This document shows, piece by piece, positions 23,337 to 34,031 of a stretch of 64,000 nt of DNA. Under the pieces are notes generated by a model that was not told the origin of the DNA, made no database searches, and worked only from the letters and a program-made list of their open reading frames with translations. A program made the position numbers and the translations under genes. This stretch comes from Entonaema liquescens. Its lineage: Eukaryota; Ascomycota; Sordariomycetes; Xylariales; Xylariaceae. How positions within the stretch are numbered: position 1 is the stretch's first letter; each line of letters opens with the position of its first letter. The DNA lies in the NCBI GenBank assembly GCA_902805475.1, contig CADCSX010000023.1, positions 1,364,001 through 1,428,000 of the forward strand, written 5' to 3'.

Positions 23337-24927
23337 TCACGCCGTAAATATCTCGCTTTTCAGGGGCGCTCCATCGGGATCTTTACGCAACGATGATGGC
23401 GGCTGTTTATCCCTATCGAACCATTCTGCATCCGTTTGGACATGACGTTTTAGCAACTCAGCAGCACGTCTCCCCATCTCGAAAACAGCCCCTCTGCTTA
23501 CTGTGAAGTCGGTCCAGAATAGATACTCGTCAGGAGTATTACACAAACTCCATCCATCATAAGTTCCATCCTCAGAGTTCGCAGTTTGGTCGCCGGAGAG
23601 ACCATCTCGCTTGATACAGGGCTCCCATATCTCCGAGTACCCGTCAGCTATGGCCGCCGAGCCGACCCCGTTGTGGTCCACTATACCGGCGTTCCGTAGT
23701 TGGCGCTCGATGATAAGTTCCCGGAAATAACCCGAAATATCATAAGTAATAGCTTCGCGGCGCGCAGGCAGTACATAGGACTTATCCGACTTTAAAGCCT
23801 TCTTGCTGAGTAGAAGATCGGCATCCTTAATCCCGGATAAGTCATCCTCATCCTCAACTTCCTCCTTATCTGGAAGGTGCTCCCACTCATGCAGCATGTT
23901 TTGAAATACTTTATCCCAATGGGCTTCTAGGAACGCTGCATTGCGCAACTGCTCGGCCCTAGTATGAGGCGGCGGGGGTGTAGGACGGGTATTGAAAAAC
24001 CCCGGTGTTAAGGAAATGTCGAATGGTTTCGGTACGAACACGCGAAACGAGGGTCGAGTTGAGCTGGCCTTGGTCGTATCCATGTAAGCATTTGAGAAAG
24101 CGACCGAGTCGTTCTTGTGCGCTTCCTCATAGAGAAGCTCCAAATATGAGAAGACTTGTTGTGCTTGAGTCTCAATCATATGCGTAGCGAGTTTGCGCGG
24201 TAACGCCGCTAAGTGCCATACGTCCCAAAATCCAATATTAAATATCCATAGGGTATCTCGAGGTGGGTAGCGAGGGGGAGGACTGGCTAAGAAATCATCT
24301 ATCTGGCGAAGTAAGTCTTGATGGTATGGAACTGGATAATTACGGGCTAGCCAGGAGTAATCAAGTCCAGAGAGTGTGCTGTTATCGGCTGACGAAGTGC
24401 GAGCCAGCGCAGCTTCGAATAATGAATTAGATACGATAGATCCACCATCATAGTCGGCGAGTGGCATGAAGGAGAGATAAGTGTCGCAGTTCAACTAGAA
24501 AAGGGAGAATTAGCACAAATGTTAGCAAGTGAACTAATCCCTCAACTCCAAGACTTACCTGAAGGCAGAGAATATCTGTCCATGCTGCATTAGGTCCATT
24601 TAGTTGCCATGATTCTCGACTTGGAGTAGCAATATCACCTCCTCCAAATACAACGATCCTCAATCCTCCCCCTGAGTTTGGTTCTCCAGGTTCATCCCCT
24701 TGCCATTTTAAGACCCGAATGTAGTTAGAGTTTAAAGCACGGCTAGCGAAATGCGATGACCACAGATACGACCCAAAAAGCAACACAGTAACCCCGACAG
24801 CGATCTGGGGGAGAAGTCTCGAACTTCCGCGTAGTATCTTTGCCGTCCCTATAGCTATTATAGCCTTCAATCTTAATAATTCCAAGACATTATCCGTAGC
24901 ATGTGGCTTCTCCAGTATATACTTCAT
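23337..24927 (-). CDS. Membrane-anchored SGNH/GDSL-like protein
   Basis: About 508 aa from exons 24927-24559 and 24494-23337 (GTAAGT...TTCTAG, phase 0). One N-terminal membrane anchor near residues 41-60 (AVGVTVLLFGSYLW) suggests a type II protein with a lumenal or extracellular enzyme domain. The layout resembles fungal SGNH/GDSL hydrolases: block I as VVFGGGDIATPS, a block III-like IFNIGFWDVWHL, and a block V-like DEYLFWTDFTVSRG. The canonical nucleophile (GDS) and the C-terminal DxxH are not clearly present, so activity is uncertain. An acidic segment (KEEVEDEDDL) and a Pro-rich segment (RPTPPPPHTR) interrupt the middle. Function unknown. The frame is clean. Confidence 0.75.
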
Positions 24928-25381
24928 AGTTATGGCGGCATATCAAGTCGCTTCGATGGAACAGCGTACAACTGGCTGTATCGGGGTTTGTTATGATGAA
25001 GAATAGATTTTCAAGGAAATCAAGTTCCACTCCAAAGATAGGAAGAATTATACACTTAGCTACAGTCGTAGAGCCAATTTATCATAACTAATTGGTTATA
25101 CTCAGGTCAAGTGATATTAGTAACCATGCATATATGAAAATGACCTACGCGTCGTTCTACGATCCGGTTGTTTCAAAACCGGTACAAGATCCAAAGTTAG
25201 AAGTGAGCGAGGCTTACCAACATATTTACGAACACATGTACTAGCTTCATATTAAATTACTAGTAAAAGTCTACCCGGTCTATCAATGGCCTGTCTAGAA
25301 TACTTAAGAGTAGGGATTACTGAAGTTAATTAGGAAATGATGAAGAAAACTCCCGCGAGATAGGTAACAAGTATTCAAACT
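24928..25381. other. Intergenic, promoter of SGNH-like gene
   Basis: AT-rich flank between two minus-strand genes. No additional feature recognised. Confidence 0.55.
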
Positions 25382-26721
25382 TCATATCCTTCCCCAAAGA
25401 CCTTTAGGCGTCGCAGCTTTGCTTGCAAGAGCTACAACACCGCCCACCAAGACCATTACGCCACTAAATATAGACACTTCAGAGTAGCCTCTGTATTTGC
25501 TAACCAATACTCCGTTTATCGGGGGACCTATTAAGGCCGCGATGGAACCGAGACTCATACCCATACCCAGGTACGTGCCCATGTCTCGGGGGTCTTTGGG
25601 GACTTCCGTAAAGGCTACCGAAGCCCCTGAAATGACAGTTCCGGTGCTAAATCCGATAGCGATAGAATATACCACCAATTCTGCGGTCGTTTCCGTTTTG
25701 TTCCAACAAAATATAACAATACTAGTAATAACCGCCCCGAATGCGAACATATTTAGTCGTCCGAATTTGTCGGCGAGTATACCCGGAATAACACGACCAA
25801 ATGTTGAAGCCGCATTTATGATAGCAAGAAGATATGAAGCGAGTGTTGGGTCCATGCCTCTCGAGACCGCATAAGTGGGGATGTAGAAAAGGGGCACGAA
25901 TGTCCCGAGGAGCATGAAAAATAGTGCAATCGTCAAGAGAATGAATCTTGGTTCTTTAAGGGCCTTCCAGACGAAGAATGAAGTTGTCCTAGGCGGTAGG
26001 CGGGATGTGATGGCCACACATGCAAATCCAAGAAGAGGAATGGTAACGAACCCAATAATTCGTACCGACCAACCGAATCCGATAGAAGTGCCGTTCAGCA
26101 TCTTGGACAAGGCAATGGGTAAAATGACTCCTCCAAGAGACGAGCCAGCAATTGCTATTCCTAAGGCGGCTGCTCGCTTCTTATCAAAGAATTGAGACAA
26201 CGCTCCCATAGCCGGGAGTTGAAGGAAACCCATTACGGTGCCCATCAGAACACCTTGGGCAAGCATGAATTGCCAGTATTCCTTGCACAAGCTCGTCATC
26301 ATAATGGAAAAGATATATAGGACTACGGCTGGTCGGATCACCTAGGTGAATAGAATGTTAGGAGACTAGTTCAAATTCAGGGAATTAAAGGGACACGAAC
26401 CCATGCACCATACCGATCAAATAACGGACCACCAATATTTCCAGATAGGAACTGAAGGGCTACAGCGAGAGATCCAATCCATGCCACTTTGTCTGGTGAT
26501 TGCCCGTCAAGCTGATGCGATAAATAGTATTCCTCGAATACTCCGAAAGCATTAGAGAAACCCATGGCAGAGAAGAAAACGCAGGCAGCTCCGGCCGTGA
26601 CGAGCCACGCTCGAAGCCCTCCGTCTGGGGCTTCGGGAAGCTTGGTGGTGGCTCCCTCTTGTCCAAGCTCTACGGAGGCGGTCGAATCCTTCTCCTAGAT
26701 TTCTGTCTCTGAAGTAGACAT
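25382..26721 (-). pseudogene. MFS monocarboxylate-permease-like transporter with early TAG
   Basis: Major facilitator of the fungal monocarboxylate-transporter-like group, about 426 aa, 12 helices. Exons 26721-26401 and 26341-25382 join at TGG|GTG by a GTTCGT...CCTAG intron. Family features: PEAPDGGLRAWLVTAGAACVFF, FGVFEEYYLSHQL, GALSQFFDKKRAAALGIAIAGSSLGG, GRVIPGILADKFGRLN. Codon 9 (26697-26695) is TAG in MSTSETEI-stop-EKDSTASVELG; the following ~20 codons before the first helix are typical for the family. The next in-frame ATG lies inside helix 1-2 and would give a truncated carrier. Alternatively the AG of CTAG could be a 3' splice site fed by an unseen upstream exon. Substrate unknown. 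Divergent from the Zn2Cys6 gene at 27191. Confidence 0.75.
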
Positions 26722-27190
26722 TTTTAGGATATTTCGGTTCGTGGTATAGTAGTATGTTTCTAGGTAGTTGGCGATATAAGGGGTTCGGTTTAATTGCAAC
26801 TGCTATGAACAAAACAAACCATCATGTTCACGAGCTAAGAATACAGCGGGATCTATCCCCTATGAATATTATTAACCACTTAATCTAGGACTTCTAAAAG
26901 CTTCTATTATAGTTCTTCCTGATAATGGGCTGCCCTATACTCCAGAATGCTAATAGGTGATTGGTGGCTCCATCGGGGATAAAGTAGGTACGGGAGGAAG
27001 AAAATCGGAGTCGGAGGTCGGAGTCGGCAAATTCAAGACCGAAAAAATGTTAAGATGAATTAACACGCGTGAGTAAATGATCTAAACTAAAATCACCTTA
27101 TTCATAATCGAGCTATCCATCTTCATATTCCCCATAACTATTCAAAATAAATAAGTAAAAAGAGCTCGGAGTCTCTACAAGTGGTTAATA
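26722..27190. promoter_or_regulatory. Divergent promoter, MFS and Zn2Cys6 genes
   Basis: The 469-bp spacer separates two gene starts pointing away from each other. A TATA-like CTTATATC lies about 60 bp upstream of the MFS start on the minus strand. A GTCGGAGT/CGGAGTCGGAGG repeat at 27006-27026 has CGG triplets of the kind bound by zinc-cluster proteins, so autoregulation or regulation of the transporter is possible (inference). Confidence 0.4.
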
Positions 27191-29563
27191 ATGGCCGAGA
27201 CCGAACGCCGACGGAGACGCCCACCTATGTATGTTCACTAAGAAGCACCTAATCCGGGGGACTTGGCGCTAATAACAACACGATGGCTTCGTCGCGTATA
27301 GATCATGCATTCTCTGTAGAAGACGCAAGATTCGGTGCAATCGAGAGAGTCCTTGTAGTAATTGTTTGCGCTCAAAAAACGCAGATTGCACCTACGAGAA
27401 TCAATTGTCTCAGTCAACTCAACCCATTGCACCAACGGCAGCTCCAAGCCTCAGATCAAAGTCATCCCCTAGGGCAGCTAGTACGACAACTGCTTCGACT
27501 GCTGCTAGTTACCAATCTTCACACGATATTGAATTCTTGAAAGATAGAATTAAACATCTTGAAGAACGGTTATCACAATCCTATCAGAGTTCCCAGTCCC
27601 CTATCCAGACACCAGGTTCTAATATAGAGGCTATCTCAACGCGCGTCGGTGGGACATTTTATATTCATCATGAGGACCCCGTGACTGGTCAGCCTCCGGG
27701 TATATCCCGCAGCGTTTCGCATAAGAGCCGAATGTTCGGCCAGAGTCATTGGATTACCGGAATGTCCTTGGTATGTCTCTTTGTTTATTCTGTACGATCA
27801 ATAAGAGGTTTGACAAGAATTAGGTGCACGACATCCTAGAGTTAATCGAACCTCATCTACATGATGAGACGTGTAGATTCACTGCTCTCATGATGAAGTC
27901 CAAGTCTCTGGCAAGAAGTATTAAAGCACAACGCGCCCCACATTGGCCTACGCCATTAGTATCAGATCTGCCTCCGAAGAATATCGCCGACGAGCTTGTC
28001 GACCGTTATTTTCAGACGGCCGAGACCGTATACCGAATACTTCATATTCCAAGTTTTAAAAAGGAGTATGAAGCTCACTGGATATCGTCTACTGAGCCTA
28101 ACGCAGCATTTCTGATTCAGTTGAAGTTGGTACTGGCAATCGGAGCTACTACCTATGATGAGAAGTTCACTTTGCGAACATCCGCAATGCAATGGGTCTA
28201 CGAAGCACAAACCTGGATTTCCGAGCCTGGATTCAAGCACAGACTGAACCTACAGTTTTTACAAAATAATATTCTTCTTTTGCTGGCTCGTGAATTTGCC
28301 GACGTTGGTCCGGACTTGGTATGGATCTCGGCTGGTACGCTAGTCAGAATTGCACTCTACATGGGATTGCATAAAGACCCTACACGCCTCCCCAAGATGT
28401 CGACGTTCACTGCTGAGATGCGCAGGAGGCTCTGGAATACGATATTGGAAATATCTCTACAGTTGGGTTTGGTTTCAGGGGGTCCACCGTTTATCTCCAT
28501 GGACATGTTTAATACCGAGCCCCCTGGGAACTTCGATGACGAGCAACTTGCGGTTGAGGATCCTCCACCGAAACCAGAGGGCCATTTTACTCAAACCTCT
28601 GTAGCTATAATCCTTCGGAAGATTTTTCCGGCTCGCCTCGCTGTCGTCAAATTCCTAAACGACCATGGTTCTACCGGCACGTACAAGGAGACACTCCGGC
28701 TAGACTCAGAACTAAGGGCATCCTACAAGTCTGTACTTCGAATTCTCCAAGGATATAAGTCAGACACTAGGTCCAAACCCTCGGAATTTGCCATGGATGT
28801 AGTAAGTTTACTGATGAATCGGTACTGCTTATCGCTCCATATTCCTTTCTTCGCCCCTGCGCTAGATGAGGCCGCCTATGCTTTTTCTAGGAGAGTAGTA
28901 GTCGAGACTTCGCTCAAGATTTGGCGCGGCATATTCCCCTCACCACTTACATCAGACCCTCAAAGTCATAACACAGTTCTTCCCAATCAGCACTACTTGG
29001 CCCGGCTCGTAGTCTGTGCTTCCGGATTTTTTCGCCTCAGCCCCCTCCAAGCGAGCGTCCTCATAGCGTCAGAACTTATGAATCAATTAAAGGAGGAAGA
29101 AACGTTGGGACCCGGACTAGTACGGCAAGACCTACTGTCCGTAGTCCACGAGGCAAAGACTTGGGCCTGGAAGTGCATCGAGGCTGGCGAGACCAGTGTC
29201 AAAGGATTCTTTCTCGCAAGCCTACACGTAGCGCAGATCGAAGGACTCATGAAAAATCTCGACAAGGAAGAGCTTTCACGATTCATAGTAAAGGAAGGAG
29301 AGGAAGCTGAAGAGAAGGGTATTCCAGTGCTGGAAGAGATGCTTGCTCAGGCAAAACTCGAGGGTTCTGCTGGAAGGCACGAGCAAATCACCCCATCTCA
29401 ACTGATGGATGATTGGGATCTAACCGTAAGCAAGAAACCGCTATCACGTCTATTCATAACTAAAGGCCTTCGCTAGATGTCAGATGCTCTGTTTGATTTT
29501 GGTGAGACGGAACTTGTAAACTGGGGTTTCGACGAAAACTACCAAGGACTCTCGTTTGATTGA
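27191..29563 (+). CDS. Zn2Cys6 transcription factor with fungal-specific regulatory domain
   Basis: About 731 aa in four exons: 27191-27228, 27302-27770, 27824-29425 and 29477-29563. The zinc cluster begins right after intron 1: SCILCRRRKIRCNRESPCSN then CLRSKNADC (C-x2-C-x6-C-x5-C-x2-C-x6-C). A heptad-like coiled coil follows (FLKDRIKHLEERLSQSYQ). The middle homology region contains DELVDRYFQTAETVYRILHI and TAEMRRRLWNTILEISLQLG, the usual fungal-specific domain. The final intron (GTAAGC...CGCTAG) must be removed to add the acidic/aromatic tail SDALFDFGETELVNWGFDEN, typical of activation ends; without it a stop follows immediately. Intact. Likely partner gene: the divergent MFS transporter, which carries a stop. 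Confidence 0.9.
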
Positions 29564-30290
29564 AGGTAGTTCCACCACTGTCATTGCACGCGAAACTTCG
29601 CCTTGGTGAAGTTAACTAGTATTTCGAATGCGCACCATCGATTTATACTGCATAGGTAGGTAGGCATTTGTATTACATTTAAGTTGTTGGTGTTGTTGGT
29701 GTAGGAGAGTTACTTCACGTTTTCGGTGCTAATACTTTCAGGGTATTCACATAGAGTCCGATTATCAGTAACATGAAGTCTAAGGAAGCCTTCAAAATTT
29801 GGGCATTTCTTTGACCCGGGTTCGTCACCGCTATGATCGGTAAATAAGCTCAGCGATCTACTACGAGCTAGAATTACATAGAAAATGACGGTATGTGTTG
29901 GAATAATGCCTAGTTGAACCTTAGGCGATACCTACCTACTTCCATATTAGATGAAGGTACTTGGAGATCATACGGGCGAGACTTACTAATAATAAGCAAT
30001 GTTTGATTATACCATGGTAACTGCAACGTGAGGCACAGATTATGCTTTATTTTTTACGTTTTTATGCTCTCATATAAGATGAGTCACTTGAAACATGGAA
30101 GCTACATTGCGTTCGACCTTGATTACCTGATGTAAGGCAGTTTAGTAGAAAGAAATAGAAGCTGATTGATTACAAGATCTGGCATATCTTGACTAGAAAC
30201 ATATGTTAGCCACAGCCTAACATCACTCCCTTGTTTTGAAAAAAAAAAAAAAAAAAAAAAAAAAACTTTTTTAACACGTCCTCGTGTTCC
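29564..30290. other. Intergenic with 27-base A run
   Basis: No gene supported. A TAGGTA array lies at 29651-29664 and its complement near 29931-29940. A run of 27 A at 30239-30265 lies 25 bp from the 3' end of the minus-strand acidic-repeat ORF; it reads as T on that ORF's strand, so it is not its poly(A) tail, but it could be the tail of a plus-strand retro-inserted sequence. Confidence 0.5.
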
Positions 30291-30645
30291 TCACGATCTT
30301 GAGTCTCGGCGCTTGTGCTTTACATTTCTGCTCGGAGTCTTAGGGGCAACCGCTTTTCGTTTGGCTTGTTTAGCCAAATGTTCTTCTTCCTCATCTACTT
30401 CTTCCTCATCTACTTCTTCCTCATCTACTTCTTCCTCATCTACTTCTTCCTCATCTACTTCTTCATCGTCTAACATATCTGCCACATCCTTAGGGATGTT
30501 AGGTTGGGCGGCTAGGTGCTTTTGTTTTGGGGGATGAGGCTTCTGGACGAATTGGTTTGACCGAATCCGGTTCTTTAGAGGCCGAGGCAGCTAGTTGCTT
30601 CTTCTGGGTGATCAGGTCCTTTTGCACGTCTGCCAGGTTTGTCAT
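30291..30645 (-). CDS. Small acidic-repeat protein (hypothetical)
   Basis: Not a family I recognise. Start ATG at 30645 (MTNLADVQKDLITQKKQL...). One extra base in the G run 30529-30533 (C on the coding strand) separates this N-terminal frame from the longer C-terminal frame. With a four-base run the two join into a single Lys/Pro-rich protein of about 118 aa. Its centre is an almost perfect five-copy EEEVD repeat, followed by a basic tail (AKQAKRKAVAPKTP; KHKRRDSRS), which looks nuclear. TATA-like sequences lie near 30725-30740. It could also be the end of a decayed mobile-element ORF; the adjacent 27-base A run is compatible with that. Expression evidence is needed before trusting it. Confidence 0.4.
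30384..30458. repeat. 15-bp minisatellite, five copies
   Basis: TTCTTCCTCATCTAC repeated five times without a mismatch, followed by a degenerate copy. It encodes the EEEVD repeat on the minus strand. Perfect identity implies recent expansion or unstable copy number. Confidence 0.9.
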
Positions 30646-31074
30646 TGCAGAAATCAGGAAACCAAGGACCAAAAGAGAAGGGGCGGTAGAAGATAAGCTT
30701 TCATAAATTACCTAAGCGCCCATATATAAACTATATATTAGCTCGAGCCTTCCACCTCATTATCTGATCTCAACGCACGCACTGCTGCGCACCTTCATTT
30801 TAGTGTGATATGACTCAATGTGAAATCTAGTAAAAGCTAAGTGCTCTCCGATGTTGCACAGATGGCCTTTCCCCATCAGGAGAAAGTGTCAGAGAATAGT
30901 AGGAACTAGTCCCAGGATTCTAGTATATAAGAGACACTGCTCGCCCTGGACAGAACATAGAACCAAAAACATTAATAGATCACTTTTTCTACACAGCTAC
31001 CACTTCTTCTACACAGCTACTATACAACAACCAAGCTGCTGCTTCTAGTATTCACTCTACGTTTGACATACATC

Positions 31075-31708
31075 ATGCGCGTCCTAAGAACACTTCTGGC
31101 AGCTCTCACACTAGCCGTCAGCGGCCTCTCGTCCCCAATCCAACTACCGGGCAACTCGACAGATATAGAGCCCGCAGTATTTGACCCTTCTCCCTCTCCT
31201 TCTCCTTCTCCTTCTCCCTCTCCCTCTCCTTCTCCTTCCCCCTACCATTTTCTCGGCGGCCCTCAAGATGATTGGCCGAAAAACCCCCCGGTGACCGACG
31301 ACAGTTACTGCAGGGTAAACACCGCGCCGGGGACAAATTTGACCAAGAAGGAGAAGAAGCCCATGTTGGAATGCTACGATAAGCTACTGAGGGGCATGTG
31401 GTTCGACGAGTGGACGCAGTGCAATGGTACCAACCGCTACTTCCAAAGCTTCGGTACCTGGTGGAAGAATCCGGACGATTGCTACAATGCTGTGAGTGAC
31501 GTGATGAAGTTCATCCCCTCTTCATCCCTACCTTCACCTTTTGGTTTTTCTCGACATGTGATGTTTCCTTGTGACCACAAAGGTTATTGACTAGTTGTTA
31601 TAGTGCAAGAGATGTTTTATAAGCGCTGTCATCGCGGACGCACCCAACTGGTACTGCTTCCAGACTGCTGGATTCTTGGCCCAATGCAATGTCAGATACA
31701 TGCAGTGA
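31075..31708 (+). CDS. Small secreted cysteine-containing protein with Ser-Pro repeat
   Basis: About 173 aa from exons 31075-31491 and 31604-31708 (GTGAGT...TATAG, phase 0). Signal peptide MRVLRTLLAALTLAVSGLSS. A stretch of nine or so Pro-Ser dipeptides at residues ~40-59 is followed by a compact domain with eight Cys (SYCRV, MLECYDK, QCNGT, DDCYNACKRC, WYCF, AQCNV). Trp/Tyr-rich segments (GMWFDEWTQC, FGTWWKNP) suggest a folded extracellular module. No catalytic motif is seen. It fits the general profile of a fungal small secreted protein (effector-like or wall-associated), but that is inference. TATA-like and CT-rich promoter sequence precedes it (about 30930-31070). The SP repeat lies in a Pro-rich hinge and will vary in length. 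Confidence 0.8.
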
Positions 31709-31945
31709 AGCCGCGGGGGTGTTGTATATACTTACATCTCGACTGCTGTCAGGATTTCGGATGGGCATCTGGAACAAAGGGTGCTCTCATGACGCATAGG
31801 CGCTGGCATTCTTGTCCTAGGTATTGGTGCTGTCTACACAAGTTCGACGACGCACCCCTATGAGGCGCTGGTCATTAATTAGGGAATTCGGGCAGCGACC
31901 AAGGACTTTTCCGAGGCACTTCCAGATAGGTGTGCTTCTCATGTA
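31709..31945. other. Flank between secreted protein and MITE-like element
   Basis: 3' flank of the small secreted protein gene. No other feature. Confidence 0.5.
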
Positions 31946-32985
31946 CATTAGGGGGAGGGGGAGGGGGGTATTTGACATAATTACAGGTCCCCAACACCCT
32001 GTCCACAGGTTAACATAGTAACTGTAAGGGCGCTACAGAGCGCTTCGGGAGCTACGTTGTGGTGCCAACTAAGATAGTTCCAGTATCCTAGATAGTACCA
32101 CATGCCCAATAGACGTAAACGTTCTCATCATCATCATAGTAACTGTAAGGCTTGTTATACCGATTGCATAACAGGTACTTACAACCCAGTATAATTAAAC
32201 ACTATTTCCAAGTATTCATTATGTCGGTGGTACTTTCCTTCTCGTAATTATTACTAGCCCTAGTAACAGTGTCCAAGTAGTCAGTCTATTAGTAATAATG
32301 TCAAGACTCGACATAATGTTAGGCTCAAGTAGTCTCCGAGGATATACAGGTAGTCTGTATATCCCCGAAATAGACCTTATATACTTTAATACGGCAAACT
32401 TTAATCATATTCATAATCGTAGACCTCGTAGTGTAGTGGTAAAATATGTAACCGTAGCCGTAGTTGTAACTGTAGCCTGTAGTAGCCCGTAACCCGTAAT
32501 ATTTTTAATTGACTTTTGCATGTGCGTATATTGTAATGTTTCCTATAAGGTTTTGAAGGCCCTATATTAGGTAAAATGTCTTGTATTCTAATCTTTCTTT
32601 TTTTTTTTTTTTTTTTAATATATAAGTATATATTAAGTTGACATTATATTAACCCCTGATATAATGTTAAGTCTTGATATAGTCTCGTACGTGACATAGA
32701 TCGGCTTAGTTATCGTAAATACCGTTGGTGACGATGTCTAGAAGCCTACTCCTTCCTAGAATACTACTCTTTTCGAGACAACCTAAGGTAATCACAAAAA
32801 GATATAATCGTATACGCGTGGTTGCTATTTCAGGTCCTGGATACCCTCACACGAGCAATATTACCACTTCCGAAAGTGATTATGTCAATGCAAAGAGCCA
32901 ATCATGAAATTCACTACTAGGTAAGGTCGGTTTCCCTAACATCATTGCTGACATTATGTCAAATAACTCCCCCTCCCCCCTAATG
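31946..32985. mobile_element. MITE-like element, 1,040 bp, TA target site
   Basis: The two ends are inverted copies: the left end begins CATTAGGGGGAGGGGGAGG and continues into TATTTGACATAAT; the right end is the reverse complement of CATTAGGGGGGAGGGGGAG plus TTATTTGACATAAT. Both ends are flanked by TA (31944-31945 and 32986-32987), the target duplication typical of Tc1/mariner-type elements. The inside is AT-rich, has no transposase ORF, and holds a degenerate GTAGCCGTAGTTGTAACTG-type repeat (about 32445-32500) and a T run near 32598-32616. It is therefore a non-autonomous element that would depend on a transposase elsewhere. Terminal repeats are about 40 bp with a few mismatches. Confidence 0.75.
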
Positions 32986-32987
32986 TA

Positions 32988-34031
32988 TAATTTAGATGTA
33001 TTTTTCAAGAATCCATAAAAGTGTGGTACGCTATCCTTAGTCTTGCTCAATTTCCTAATTACACAATGACCAGCACCCCATAGGAATGTGGTTGCCGAGT
33101 TTTACGGAGACAGCACTAATACCTAGAATATAGGGAATAGAGGGCGTATCTCATTAGTAGTATAAAATAGAGCAACTGGGCGTCTGGAAGAAAAATTGAT
33201 GCTGGATTGGCTTTGACTTCGCTATGACATTTTGGGCATTATACTATTCGAGAATTATCGATCACCAGGTGGGTCAGCTCACTCCATTTTGTCACGTTAA
33301 GTCCTAGCATACATAAAGAGTAGACCCGATTCGCAGATACATAATTCCTGCTTGTTATGCGCTTAGTCTTGGCCAGTCCCGAGTTGTGCGTTGTTACCAC
33401 CGCGATCTCCCAGGGTCAAATATAACGAAAAGTACTTTATGTCGTGACTAATGAAGGTAGGAAGTCGACTGTCATTTTTGAAACCCACCTAGGTGAGTAG
33501 TGACCGACTTGTAACATGAAAACCAAAATAAATTATTATGAGGGTTTGAACAAGCCGATAGAAGCTTATGAAAGGAAGGTTGAAAATCACGTAGTAATGC
33601 GTTATTAGCAGGTTTGGTCGTATTCTCAACTCATCGGGTTCTACTTCTCTTAGCGTAATGCAGCGGCAATAGTTACAGTAACTTGTGGCTAACCGAGCCC
33701 CTCAGTGCAAAGGTACTATTCCACCTCAACTCAACGTCAAATCAACGTCAACTCAACTACGACCAACCTAGCCAGCCTGGCAGTGATGCTCAAACCCGGT
33801 GGCAGAACCTCCAAAATAGGCTGGGGTTCGGAGGGAATAATAATCTTACAATACAAGTTTTTTTCTTTCTTAAAAACTCTGCTACCAATAGGTATATCCC
33901 TTCTCAGTAACAGGCTTGGGGTAGCTGAGCTAAGCAAGCCAAGCTACTTAAGGAACCACAAAACGTTGGTCATGCCCCTTGAAGTATTCGGGGGCTAAGG
34001 CATCTTGGATAGTCGAGAAGTATTTATTCTC
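32988..34031. other. Intergenic, 3' side of BDF1
   Basis: About 1 kb with no supported gene. A short ATCAACGTCAACTCAACTC-type tandem lies near 33726-33760. Overlapping open frames at 33683-33998 lack protein features. Confidence 0.5.

Noticed and set aside
5744..26697. Recoding of the five stops by A-to-I mRNA editing (known to restore UAG pseudogenes in Sordariomycetes)
   Set aside because: Editing would give Trp, but family consensus at the GH20, DUF1593 and GH35 sites is Arg, Arg and Glu, and TGA/TAA are poor editing contexts. Kept only as a remote option for the two TAG sites; RNA-seq from sexual tissue would settle it.
29477..29563. Separate small ORF after the Zn2Cys6 stop
   Set aside because: A GTAAGC...CTAG intron joins it in frame to the regulator as its acidic tail.
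30313..30537. Plus-strand Ser/Thr-rich frame
   Set aside because: Shadow of the 15-bp minisatellite; the minus strand gives the longer protein-like frame.
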